From the NCBI GenBank assembly GCA_948567375.1, contig OX419755.1:16311001-16375000 (forward strand): a DNA stretch of 64,000 nucleotides, read 5' to 3'. The stretch comes from Lunularia cruciata (lineage: Eukaryota; Streptophyta; Marchantiopsida; Lunulariales; Lunulariaceae). Below the pieces are notes generated by a model. It was not told where the DNA came from. It saw only the letters and a program-made list of their open reading frames with translations, and made no database searches. This document shows positions 12,632 to 24,150 of the stretch, piece by piece. The translations under genes were made by a program, and so were the position numbers. The first letter of the stretch is position 1. Each line of letters starts with the position of its first letter.

Positions 12632-14510
12632 CCGGAGTAATTAACGTACCAGCTGTAGGACTGCTTTATATTCTCAATTGCTTGACGCGGACGGCTGTGC
12701 TCTTTGCATTTTGCTGGAGAGACTATAGGTGTCCGAGTGATATGTATCCTTACATACAGGAAGCTTCTGTCTGCATGTCGTCCTCTCGAGTTTGACTTTA
12801 AAGTTCTCTAGGTGGATGCAGTCGTGAGTTGCTGTTGGCACCATCACTGCACGTCGTTCGTTTTTGCGGTGGCATTTGCCCTATGGTTGACTCATCCCAT
12901 GTTTAGGAAAACACTTCTGAGATTTAGGTCTCATTCTCTCAAGCTCCATTCTTTGTCCAATTTTACCTGTAACTCAGGTCAGAGTCTTGCATGAAAGATC
13001 TCTACAAAGTATTTGAGCAACTCATAGTAGTGGATCGCAGCAGCGAAGTTTTCCACTTTCGACTTGGAAAATTAGTAAGTTCATTAGAGCCAGGTATGAG
13101 GCAGGCTTATTGCCACCTGTACATTATCCTTTTGTAACCTGATTAGGTTCTTCCTCACTCCGGATATATGGAGGAGGTGCTGCATCTCTTCAGTCCTTTG
13201 GAAGCTTTGATACCTCCGTTGGAGTGGGGGGCCTTATTCTGTTGGAACCTAGACATCGAGTCGGAGGGATTTCTTTAAGGATTGGAGATGGGGACTCACA
13301 TCGTCCGAGCCGGTAGCATGGAATCTTTCACTATTATGGCAACGAAATTACTCGCCCTACACCTTAGACACTGGGGTCATGAAAGATATTTTTTCTCCAA
13401 GCATATTCTGGAATATGATCAGTGCATGTGATTGGGATCTTGATTGGAATCTGTATAGTTCAGTGTACCTGGTTGTATTTACCTCTCGCTTCAAGAAGTT
13501 GGAAGAATGTTCTTATGCTCTAGTTCAGTGACTTGGAGTTGATTTTGATGCGAGGTTCCAGTATGAACTTTCCTGTATATCTGTATACTACGCAATATTG
13601 GAGGACCCGAGTTCGCCTTCAGTTTGCGACGATATCTTACCCTTCAACATAGTTATTTCCAGCTTGGATTGGATGACATTTATGGATTCATGTTTATGTA
13701 TGATATTGGATCGATGATACGTCTAGTGTACGAGGCAGCATCTTTTGGAGGATATGCTCATGTGATCTGCGAGAATTTGAGGACTCGATAACGAATTGGA
13801 AATTCCGCGAGTAAGAGACCCCCTGTTCAAGTGCACCTCTTTAGATTTCGTATTAGACTCGGAGCTGTGAGTGTTGGTGTGAAAATTATCGCTCTTTCCT
13901 TGGCAAAGTTTCTGGACCTCAAATGACTAGGGACAACATGTTGCAGCTGAGAAGTCTTCATGCAAAGGAAAGTGCTCCAGATTAATCTGTAGACGCTAGT
14001 CCCCTGCCTTGAACGTCGTCTCTATTTCCCCGCTGTTTCAACACATGGGGTCACCTTCGCTTCCTCTTACATGTGGTAGCGGAGTCCCATGCAGCTTTCA
14101 GTTGGACACTCTACTCCTATACCATGGGTCTTGTATAGGAATTGAAAGATAACCTCATTGGCGCGGATTTTTACACGTTGATGAAGTTTTAACGGCTCAC
14201 TCTCAAACCTCTCAATTTTGAAGGACGCAAGACTAAACGCTTCGCAACTCTTGATTCAGCCTTTGGTTCCTCCGTCTTCAATTTTGAATACCGTGGAGAT
14301 TGTGAACAAGGCTCTATTACCATTCTGGTATTTCAGAGGTTTATGCTGTCAACAAGACAACTTCAGCTAAAGCTTCTCTCGTCTCCCTATCCTACGCCTA
14401 TAGATTTGCACGTCTTTGATTTTATAGTCTAAACTTCCGTTTGAGACTCACTTCCGATACAGTTTAAAATGGCAGGACTCAACTAAGCATATCACATGGG
14501 TTCAAATTAA
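12632..14510. other. Gene-flank DNA with exon-like fragments, no gene assigned
   Basis: Moderate-GC, non-repetitive sequence downstream of the ATPase gene; its first part is presumably 3' UTR. Two short open stretches look exon-like. One at 12,991-13,137 starts with ATG (48 codons, beginning MKDLYKVFEQLIVV). The other, at about 13,147-13,320, follows a pyrimidine-AG boundary (glycine-rich, with GGGAASLQSFGSFDTSVG). Neither is recognised and their frames do not join obviously. They may be decayed exons or chance. Confidence 0.35.
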
Positions 14511-14519
14511 ATGGATTGA

Positions 14520-15620
14520 TCATATGCATTGCATTTTTGGAGAAAAGGCCTGGAGGCCGAATAGTATACCCCGAAAGGAAAAAGGAGGAGAGAGTACAAG
14601 AGTACAAAGAAACGATGACGAAGAACACGAGCTCGGAGCACATGCAGAAAGTGCTTTTTCGGAGCATACCCTAAAAGGGCTAAAAATCATAGAGAAACAA
14701 TGGCCAAGGTCTAACAAGACACAAACAATGTAGCTTACTAAGTAGCTATTGTGAATTGTGTGATGTAGGTCATCCAAAGGTATGTATGGTAGATGGAGAG
14801 GGAGTGGCTTAGATGTGTCAAGACCACCTATTGCTGCTGCCCATTGGTGAAGACCCAGTGCATGTGATTGTCTAGGATGATGGATATCCGTTGGTGAAAT
14901 TAAGAGGTGAACATGGCTGGTGAGATAGAGAGTTCTACTCTCCTTAATGGGGAACTTCTTGTTGCACGAAGGAACCATCAAAGTGATGATGGAGATTTCA
15001 AAAAATCTCTACAACCAATGGGACAAAAGTATCAAAGACAAGCCATAGTGTCCTTCCCTTTCGTGGCTATGATTGGCACCGCTCCCGCCAGTGTACTTTC
15101 TTAAACCAAGGACTTTGGTCGTGATGGGTCTACGGACACCACGTGTAGGTAAGTATAGTTGGCAAGATAGATAATGCTACTCTCCTTAATAGGAAACCTC
15201 ATCTTGCATCATAAAATAGACCATCATAGTGATGATGGAGATGGCAAAATCTCTATCACCAATGGGACAAAGGTATTAAAGGCAAGCCGTAATGCATAAT
15301 GGTCTTCCTTCCCTTTGGTGGCAATGATTGTTGATGCTCCCGCATGCATGCTTGCTTAAACCAAGGACTCTAGTTGTAATGGGTTTGTGAACACCATATC
15401 AAACAAGGTGCGTGGGCCATCTCATTTAAATGAGACTATGTCTACTCTCACACTCCAAGAAGAAGGTATCGGTAAGTCCAACAATTGCTCAATTTGAACA
15501 TTGGAACAAGTAGATGATAAGATTTGAGTCATTATGCCCCATATGACATCATGTACTCTAGTATGCTCTCCTCTTATAGCACAACATAAAATGTGGATGC
15601 CATGTATGACATATGTAAAA
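14520..15620. repeat. Dispersed repeat shared with 19,400-20,240, containing an internal tandem duplication
   Basis: The whole block aligns by eye with 19,400-20,240 in the same orientation. Both contain the series: a CATAGAGAA stretch, a GGTATGT(A/T)TGG stretch, GCAAAGATTGC-like and GGCACAACATA-like segments. The interval 14,900-15,390 holds two diverged copies of one unit of roughly 240 bp, starting near 14,905 and 15,146. Frames on either strand (for example 14520-14981 minus) are not supported by any motif. It is probably retroelement LTR DNA, because the 19.4-20.7 kb relative ends at a primer-binding-site-like motif. Confidence 0.5.
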
Positions 15621-16640
15621 CTGCATATGCATTGGTCCCAAAACCCTAACCGTGCTAGATGTAGTAATACTAGTCATAGGTGGTGGGCCGTGGTAAACTA
15701 CTCCAAAGTGAACCAAAAATTCTCAATCAATATTCAAAGTCAAGCTTCGGATACTTTCTTTTCACATGAGAAAATCCTAGTTCTATTAAGGACAAGTGCA
15801 CACGGAAGGATATGAGTGCATATTCTCTCTAAGATCCACATGAATTTTGAGAATCTAGGGATACAAAATCCACAGGTTGCAGATTCTTTCTAAGATCTGC
15901 TTGAATCTTTTGAGAATCTAGGGACAAATAGTCAACAAATCATGGAAATGCTGGAGGTGCAATATCTAGCAATAGGTCATGAGCAAACCAAAATATATTT
16001 AGAATGTATAGGTCCCATACTCTACACTCGGCTATCGAGACAAGTGCCAATAAGAAAAGATAACCTTCATACAAAAATCTATAGGCCAATAAGAAAGGAT
16101 GACCTTGTAAAACTCTATGGTAAGTGGGAATGATTAGTGCCTATGCACTAAGATATATTACCAATGCAATAGACTCTTGCGATATGCACTAAGATATATT
16201 GCCAGTGCAATTCTTGCAATACTAGAATATAACTTTCATGGTTACGGGAAGAACTAGTTATAATTTACACCGCTTGGGTGAGCACAGTCATCAACGTACC
16301 TGGCCCCCTAGAGTAGAGGGGAAAAAGTGTAATATGAAATTATTACTTTCCATAGCTATGGGAAGAACTATTTATAATCATACTCTATAATCAAGTATGT
16401 TACGAGTGTGCTACAAGGTGAGCACACTCATAACATACCTGGCCCGTAGAGGGAAAGTGTGGCTTATGGTGCCCATTAGAAATGTCATTTCTCCTGGGAA
16501 CAATCTTAAATGTATCATCGCATGATTCCCCTCGGTATTGGTCGCTTGTGTTTATTTGGTTTTCTTCCACAAGTCGACCAAACCATGCATTACATCAGGG
16601 ACACGAATAACGACGAATATCCTTTCAGCAAGTGAATCCC
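15620..16640. repeat. Intergenic DNA with local tandem duplications
   Basis: A unit containing TGCACTAAGATATATT occurs twice between about 16,145 and 16,220. A second, longer duplication has a period of about 140 bp: GTGAGCAC occurs at 16,278 and 16,418, each followed by a (G/C)TACCTGGCCC-like segment and preceded by GGGAAGAACTA. No gene is seen. Confidence 0.6.
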
Positions 16641-19370
16641 TTTGATAATGATATATCATGACCACGTAATGTTATTGCTGATAGATCAACATAACTTCAA
16701 CAACTTCTGTGGAGAATCGAAATAAATCGTATTTTTCCCTCATCCTACGATTACAGGAAAAAACCCACCATTTCAGTGAAAATGCATCCTTTTTCTCATT
16801 CAATCCAAAGTAATCACTTTGGAACTTAGTTATATCTTTTGGCCCAAGTTGAGAGTTCTGATAGAGGATATTGAAGGTTGCCAAAATGTTTTAGTAATAT
16901 CCTCTTATATTGGAGCTGTCATTGACATGCACGCTCCAGTTTATCTTAATTGATCCCGAGGTAATTGTGACTGTACGATAGTATTTAATAATAAAGTGTT
17001 TCACGCCACATTAGACTAGGAGAAGTCGACGGTCGAAGTCGCAACAATCAACGAAGAATTTGTGAAAATTTATGTATGTAACTGAGAACGATAGCAGTCA
17101 TCATCCACGATCGAAAGAAAAGCAGTCAATGGAAGGCAGATGTTAGAGCATTACATGATCTATACAATGTTTTCACGAAAATCAAGATCTTTACAGGAAT
17201 TTGATGTAATGAGATGACATGATTCTAATCAAGAATATGCAATAATTTGCTAAATTTTATGCGAGTATACTAGGTGCTTTCTAAGTCTCCTACATTTGCA
17301 TTGATATAACCTCAAACCTCAAAATTTGCTTCCATATGAGAGAACTAAAATGGGACCTTAGTTTCAAAACTATGTTATACAACTTGAAATCCTTAGTGAT
17401 AGTTGAAAATAATTTAATTTATTTCTAAATTGAATTAAATAGTCACTTATTCCCAAATTTTTTAAGAAAAATCATTTATTGTCATAAAATGATGTTACCT
17501 GGATAAACGAACATGGATAATAACATGGCTAGAAAATGGATCATCAAGAATTTTTTTTGCTTTTATGCTTCAACATGACTTGAGATAATCCATTAAGGTA
17601 CCTAATGGAGGCACCAAAAAATTTAAATGGAATTGGATTGGAAATATAAATGTGAAAATAATAGATTATAAAAACCTTGGGGAATTCTTTCCGTTAACCT
17701 TGCTTTAATGTTGTCTTGTCTGGCTTTAATTCTTAATATGTTACTAAAAGTACAATTAAACCCTGTATAACTAGTATAATGATAATAATTCTGCCAATAT
17801 ACTATCCTTCAAATGCTGAATGGAACTATATGAGTTTTTGGTCTAAGAGCCAATCAAAGTGAGAAAAAAATTCCTAAAATATACATCCTCATATTACTCT
17901 TGGTCAGATTTGGCTAGTTTATATGGACTTGCATTTCCTCTAATGTTATTTGCATTTGCATTGGTTCACATGGTTTCACTATTTCCATCACTTTGGTTCA
18001 ATCTTAAGTTATCAAGGTTATTTACAAACCATTGATATAAAGAAATTAACATGTACAAACATGTATATAAGTATGCATACATATCAAATCTAACTGCAAA
18101 CATACATTAAAGATAACAAATAATAAATAAATCTTATTTCACTTCTAGATCTCTAGTTCACTCTCTAAAGTACTATTCACTCTCTCATATCAAAACTCCT
18201 CCAAATGGCTCATAAGAAAGAAATTCACCATTTTTCAACATAAGTAATCTTTCATTACCACTCACATAAGGGTCCTCTAGTAGTGATTGCACTCTCAAAT
18301 AGGGAATATTACTCTTTATTTATCAAGTATAGGTATCAGTGACAAAGCCTTATCCTCCTTACTTACTCCATGCTCCAAGCTTGATAAGGAATGGATGCTT
18401 TCCTCCTTTTACCCCTCCTTATATACTCACCAAAGTTACCAAATGCCTTGGTAACTTTTTACAATCTCAAATTGCCATAGTTTTGGAATTTTAGATCATT
18501 GAGTATTTGATCTCCCATGCCTCCCTTTGGAAGCTTCTAAGCATATCCTAGGTATGTAGGACCTTCTCTTGATTAGCTTTTACAAATGAATTTCCAAGTG
18601 AGTCAAGGTCAAATAACTTTATCAAGCAAATAGACATTTCTTGTATTCTAAGTCCATTTGATTATGCAAAGTAAAAGACATGTATTCAAATTTCAATATA
18701 ATATAGAATCCTCTAAAAGGTCAAAATTTGATGTAAAATTTGTTAAGAGTTCATTGTCTCACTTGAAACTCTTTCTAGAGATTTCACTCTAATTAAAATG
18801 CATTAGTTGTTCCACTAGGCATCCAAAAATTACATATTGGATCTTTCTCTGTTTAGCTATCTAACTTAGTTAAAGATACCTCTAACTTAGTTATTGCTAA
18901 ATTAACTAGATTCAATTAGATCAAAACCATCAAAATACTCTTAGAGGCTAATATGTACCCCAGGTGTTACAAGCCTACTTAAAGACTTTTCTAATATTGA
19001 ACTATTATCAAAATATCTTTTGATCTCTTATTAGAATGATTGTACTTATAAAACTCAATTCCCAACTTCAATGAATAAAGTTGAACATCAATTCATTATA
19101 AAAAAAGTCTAAAAACACATGAATTGTACTATGATCTAAACTTGATAAAAGTGGAGTAGAAATTAAGATCATTCATTTTCCTCAAGGTTTTTACTTAATT
19201 TTGTTCTTTACTTCCTCAACTAAGGCTCATGTTATTATATTCTTCTTATTGGCTTTGCATTGCACTCTCAAAGAGCCCTTTGGCATTTAAGACCAATGTA
19301 GTCCTTTGGGCCTAACACTTAATAGTCCTAAGGGGATAGCCACCCTAATCTAAGCCTAGAGTATCTGATT
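16640..19370. other. AT-rich gene-free DNA
   Basis: No frame longer than about 70 codons, no motif and no clear repeat unit. From about 18,100 onward the composition (short CT-rich lines, CCTTTGG words) resembles retroelement LTR sequence elsewhere in the window, but I cannot align it to a specific copy. Confidence 0.6.
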
Positions 19371-19399
19371 ATGTTTGTAAAAAATTTAACCCTCCAAGC

Positions 19400-20685
19400 A
19401 CAAAAGGGACTTGAACCTTCAATCTAAATACAACAAACTGGCCAACATGCACAATAAAATATCCACCGCAAAGGAAAAGAATACATGCAGTGCAAGCGCA
19501 CCAAAAAGTGCACACAAAAAAGACAAGCCAAAGACTATGCAAAGAAGGGCACACAATCATAGAGAACTAAGCACTAAAGAGAGAAATAAATTATAAAAAT
19601 GCTAAAAAGGTGCAAGGTAAGAAAAGTAGAAAACTATAATTGAATTGTATGATAGAGATCCTCCAAGGGTATGTTTGGCAAATATGAGGGGAGGCCATCA
19701 ATGGAACATGAGCAACAACTATTGGTGCTCACCAATGATGACTTGGAGCTTGTGATCTCTATAAGGTGACATAGACCATTTGCCAAAAATAAGAGGTAAG
19801 CATGGTGGGTGAGGATGCCAAGGTGCCTCTCCTTTGCCATGAGTTCCATGCTGCATATCAAAGGAGACCATCAAGCTGATGATGAAGGTGGCCAAAAATC
19901 TCCAATGCTAAGGAGATGAAGGTGTTGGAGGCAAGCCGAGGGGCATAATGGTCCTCCTTATCCCTAGTGGCAAAGATTGCTATGGCTTTTGCTTGGATGC
20001 TAGCCCATGCCAAGGACTCAAGTCTGAATGGGTTTGCAATAACCACATCATACATCAATCATCCTTGAAAATGACAATATTTGTCCCTACCCTCCAGTGA
20101 GGGAGGCTTGATAGAACCATTCATTGCACAATCTGAACTTGGGAGCAAGTAAAGCATAGGATTTGGCCATTGTCTCTGATGACATTGTAGACTCTACTAG
20201 ACTCTTCTCTTATGGCACAACATAGGATGTAGATGTGTAATACCATTAGCTAGATATATTATATGGAGGTGGAAATTGGCTTGGTAATAGATGGAAGGAT
20301 GTTATATATGATGGTCTAAGTAGATCAAGAGGTGATACAAAAAGAGTATAGTTCCACTAATAAGACATGAGCCAAAAACACCCTAAAAACTCAAGCTAAT
20401 TTTGGAGGCCTAAATGGATGAATTAGGCCTTGAAAATGGAAAGATTCCCTCTCCTTTGGGAAAAAAGCCTTGCCTTGAGAGTTAAGAGTGGAGCTCATTG
20501 ACATGTCACCGACCCATATATCTGATCCAAGGGTCGATCTTCCTTTGAGAGGATCCTCTTTTGATATATAATAAAGACAAGGTGCTCCTTTGGAGCATTG
20601 GAGTATTGAGTGTTGAAGCTTGGGTTTCTTCTCTTGTGTTTCTCTTGGGGAGGTTCTCATGTCCTTGGAACATTAAAATGGTATT
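19400..20685 (+). mobile_element. Probable 5' LTR-like region of a decayed LTR retroelement
   Basis: This segment is shared with 14,520-15,620 and is followed directly by a primer-binding-site-like motif at 20,690. Near 20,560 lies a TTGATATATAATAAAGAC-like AT-rich stretch that could be a weak promoter, followed by TCTTCTCTTGTGTTTCTCTT. No terminal TG...CA pair or target-site duplication can be fixed by eye, so the left boundary is approximate. Confidence 0.4.
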
Positions 20686-20699
20686 AGAGCAGGTGTTTT
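20682..20699 (+). other. Primer-binding-site-like motif (initiator tRNA-Met type)
   Basis: TGGTATTAGAGCAGG differs by one base in its core from TGGTATCAGAGC, the usual plant LTR-retrotransposon primer-binding site complementary to the 3' end of initiator tRNA-Met. Its position, immediately after an LTR-like block and before a decayed coding region, fits that role. Confidence 0.55.
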
Positions 20700-22060
20700 A
20701 ATCCAAGAGAGTGTATCATCCCTCTCGAGGGAGCACAGGCTACTAAGACTGAGTAATTTTTAAAGGGAGAAAACATAGTGCAATTGAAGTTCAGAGGGAG
20801 GAGGGTGTTTTAGAGAGAGGATGGATGGAGGCTCTTGGAGGACAATTTCCACATGAAAATTATGTTTATCTAGCATGAGCAAGTGAGAGTATATCTTGTT
20901 TACCATTTTGGAACAGAGTTCACCAAACCCAATGATCCTACCTATGGTAATATATGATAGAGAGTGGGATTTGACAATCTACATTCTATTATGAGGCAAT
21001 GGATCTAAATATACCAAATCTTCTCTCTTTCAACAAGCAAGTAGAAATCCATTTTGTGGTTAGACCAAAAGTGATGTTAAGGGTTTTGTAGTACGTAACC
21101 TTGGTGAGGAATATTATCAATGAGTGATAGTCTATGGTAGTCCCAATAGTTTGTGCTCCCTCCTAAGTGATCATATTAATACTCTATTGAAGTAGGAAAT
21201 AGTGCTTAGGTGTTTGCCATACGTACAAATCATGGAGGTGTAGTTGTAGGATCTGATGCAAGGCATACAAGGGATGTTGAATGAGTTTTGTGAGATCAAG
21301 ATGACAATGGAGGCATTGCAAATTGATGGAGTGTCATAAGTATTGAGTGGTCAAATTGATAAAGAAACTTCTTTTAATGTATAAGGAGTGTCACAAGTAG
21401 ATTATTGACTATACTATGTTTATTGGACATCTTCATTAGATTGTGTAGGAGTTTTTCAAGAGAATACAAAGGCACAAGATGAATTGGCTGAAGTTTTGCT
21501 CTATATGTAAGAGTGTGGACATGGAATAAAAAAATTGGTGCAAGAAGTAGCCAAACTCAAGGAAGAAGGAGAGGCATTGACTACAAAAATGCAAGAAGAG
21601 AAGAAGTGGCAAGAAAAAGAAAACACTTGTTGTGAAGAAAAAGAAAGCCACCAGAGAAATTTTGAAGAGCAATTGAAGGCTTGCAAGGAAGAAATTGATG
21701 CTCTACAAGGACAAAGGTTGCACTAGTTGCTATGGAGGTCCAACATCAAGAAGAGCAATGTATTGTTGAAATACAAATCAAGAATTGCACTAAGAAGATG
21801 AAAGAGAAAGAGGAATAACAAGCTAAAGAGCACATAGTTATTCAAGAAGAAGTAATAGTGGAGTTGCATGAGATTTGGATGCAATTGAACTTGGAGAAGA
21901 ACAAGATCTTGAAAAAGATGGAGATGATATAGAATGAATTAGTTGGGATAGAAAAGGAGGCAATGGAGGCCTCCTTGGAAAAATTGAAGCTATAAGACTT
22001 GAAATCACAAGTACATATTTTTGGAAGCAAAGGTGTACACAAAAAATTGCTTGTAATAGC
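20700..22060 (+). mobile_element. Decayed gag-like internal region with a coiled coil
   Basis: Downstream of the primer-binding-site-like motif, the plus strand carries broken open stretches. The clearest, 21535-21726, encodes a charged coiled coil (for example KLKEEGEALTTKMQEEKK). More heptad-like sequence in other frames continues to about 22,000. This fits a gag-like protein of the same general type as copies A, B1 and D. No polymerase domain is visible. Confidence 0.45.
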
Positions 22061-22099
22061 TATCTACCAAGCTTCATGACAATACCTTGAAGTGATTTG

Positions 22100-23420
22100 A
22101 AGATTTTACCAAGGCATTGCTTGGGATGATCATCAAGTATGAGGACAAGATAGATTTGTTGATTAGAATTTGTAAAGGCAAACGTAGTTCCTTGCAATAA
22201 CTTTAAGACAAGGAGACTCCAAAGCAAAAGTAAACAATAGAAAGCTATCAAGTGTAGAAAAAGCCTTTGGCCTAGAATTGCTTTTGGCCTCAAAGAAGGT
22301 CTTCCTCCAAAAAGACCTTTGGCTTGAAAACATCTTAGAATTAGGAAAATTTTGTAGCCAAAGAAATTTGGACCACAATAAATGATAGATTGAGTAGCTG
22401 AGCTAGCCATGGATGCATAAGTAGTCCTTAATTTCACATTATAAGAAGATAAGGTAAGATAAGCAATGAGTGATATAGGTGTGATTAGAAGATTACAAAC
22501 ACTCCTCAACTGTTGATCATCTTCATCAAGAGGTAGGAAATTGTATATATGGGTTGCAACCCAATGTAAATGAGTTCTCTTTTTCATAAGTCAGGTTTTA
22601 ATGCAAGGACCTCCACAATCTTTAATGTCAAATTGCCTACACTTTGCATCTTTGATTGTATGCTTGGTTGAGTAGAGATGAGGAGTTTTGTAGTAGGAAT
22701 ATGTACTTGAGTACCTATTTAGGAAATTTGCACCTATCAAAGCAAGATATCCTTGACATTCTAAGTAGCATGACAATGAAAGTAAGGGATCTAGGAACAT
22801 TAGAACATTAGAAGTACCACTGGCTAGGAAAGCCAAGTAGATAAAAAATTTCACAATTTTGTTAGGATTGCATCTTTAGGGAAGGGTAATATGCAGTAAA
22901 GAATCATCAAAGTGGAAGGACCTTCATGATTGAACCAACCTTTGTTCTTTAACTGACATTTGAGCTCAAATGACCTTTGAGGTGGAATTGGCCTTTGGGG
23001 TGAAATTGCTCTATAGGGGGAAAAGGCTTTCAGAATGAAGTGAACCATCACCTTTAGGAGCTTAGTTGGACTAGATCTTTTGTGAGGGTAAATTTTATTT
23101 TTATTTTTGTAGTGAACTTCAATGGGTAACACTACCCTCTTTTGGGAGTGGTTATTGCCCAAGACGTTAAACATGCAACAATAAACAAATTGTGACATTG
23201 TGATACTTCTCTTCATTTTTAATCATTTCCAACATGTATCCTTGAGGGAATGACCTATTTTTACCATTTATATGATCAGATAATCAAAATTGGGTAGTCA
23301 CAAACCTTCTTCCTCATCTTCCTCTAGATTTTCATTTTCAGATTCCTCCTCTAAGATTGGTTCTTTGTCTTCATCCAAAGTTACATCAATAACTTGTGGA
23401 TTTCTTTGTGGTTGTGACAA
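22100..23420 (+). repeat. Dispersed repeat shared with 1,840-3,300
   Basis: Non-coding sequence aligning by eye with 1,840-3,000 (details under that entry). Minus-strand frames such as 22060-22587 run through it but carry no motif and are not conserved in the other copy, so I do not call them genes. Confidence 0.4.
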
Positions 23421-24150
23421 CCTAGTGTCAATGTACTAATAGTATAAATGGTACAAACAGGTTGTTACCATGATCATATAGTTCAAAAATGACTAAGAGT
23501 GAAGGAAAATGCCATTATGGTACAATCTTATTATTATTTCCTATTTAACCTCTTGGGCATTAAACACTCCTAGGAGAGTGTAGTATCATCCCCTATGATG
23601 CACTTCAAAAAGAAGAAAATCAAAATCACTTTTACTACACATGTAATTCAAGTTATCCTTGAAAGTGATGGATCACTTCACTCTGATTGCCTCTCCATCC
23701 CCAAGACTTCACCCTTGTAGATGCATACTACCCTTTCTAGAAGACACAATTACAAAAGTCATCTTCATGTTGGCCAAATGCTTTGGCTTTTGATTTTGTG
23801 GTACTTCTTATGCTCAAAGTATCCTAATCAACTCCTCAATGCAAAAGTTCAATCCTTCATGTCTCTCAAGAAGTACCTCCTCATCAAGGGCAGTACACTA
23901 GTCTTTACTCAAGTATTTGTGACCTTACTATGAAATTCCTCACCTCTACTCAACAAAAACATTCAACAACATAGAGAATAGAAAGACTCAACTTGTAAAG
24001 AACTCAAAATCCTCAATACATGTGCCATTTTGCACAACCTTAAATACATTCTCATCTTTGCTCCAAAGGGATCAAAAAACTAAGTGGATATTCTAAATCC
24101 TAAGCTACTATATATATCACTTAATTAAGGTCCTAATCTTATCTTATCCA
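23420..24150 (+). repeat. LTR-like repeat, one of three copies
   Basis: It begins with a sequence like ATAAATGGTACAAACAGG followed by TTGTTACCA, and later contains ATTCCTCACCTCTACTCAAC. The same landmarks in the same order appear at 63,120-64,000 and, more diverged, at 57,590-58,260. Boundaries are approximate. Confidence 0.45.

Noticed and set aside
14520-14981. Minus-strand frame of 153 codons
   Set aside because: It lies in a dispersed repeat. The related copy at 19.4-19.9 kb does not keep the frame open.
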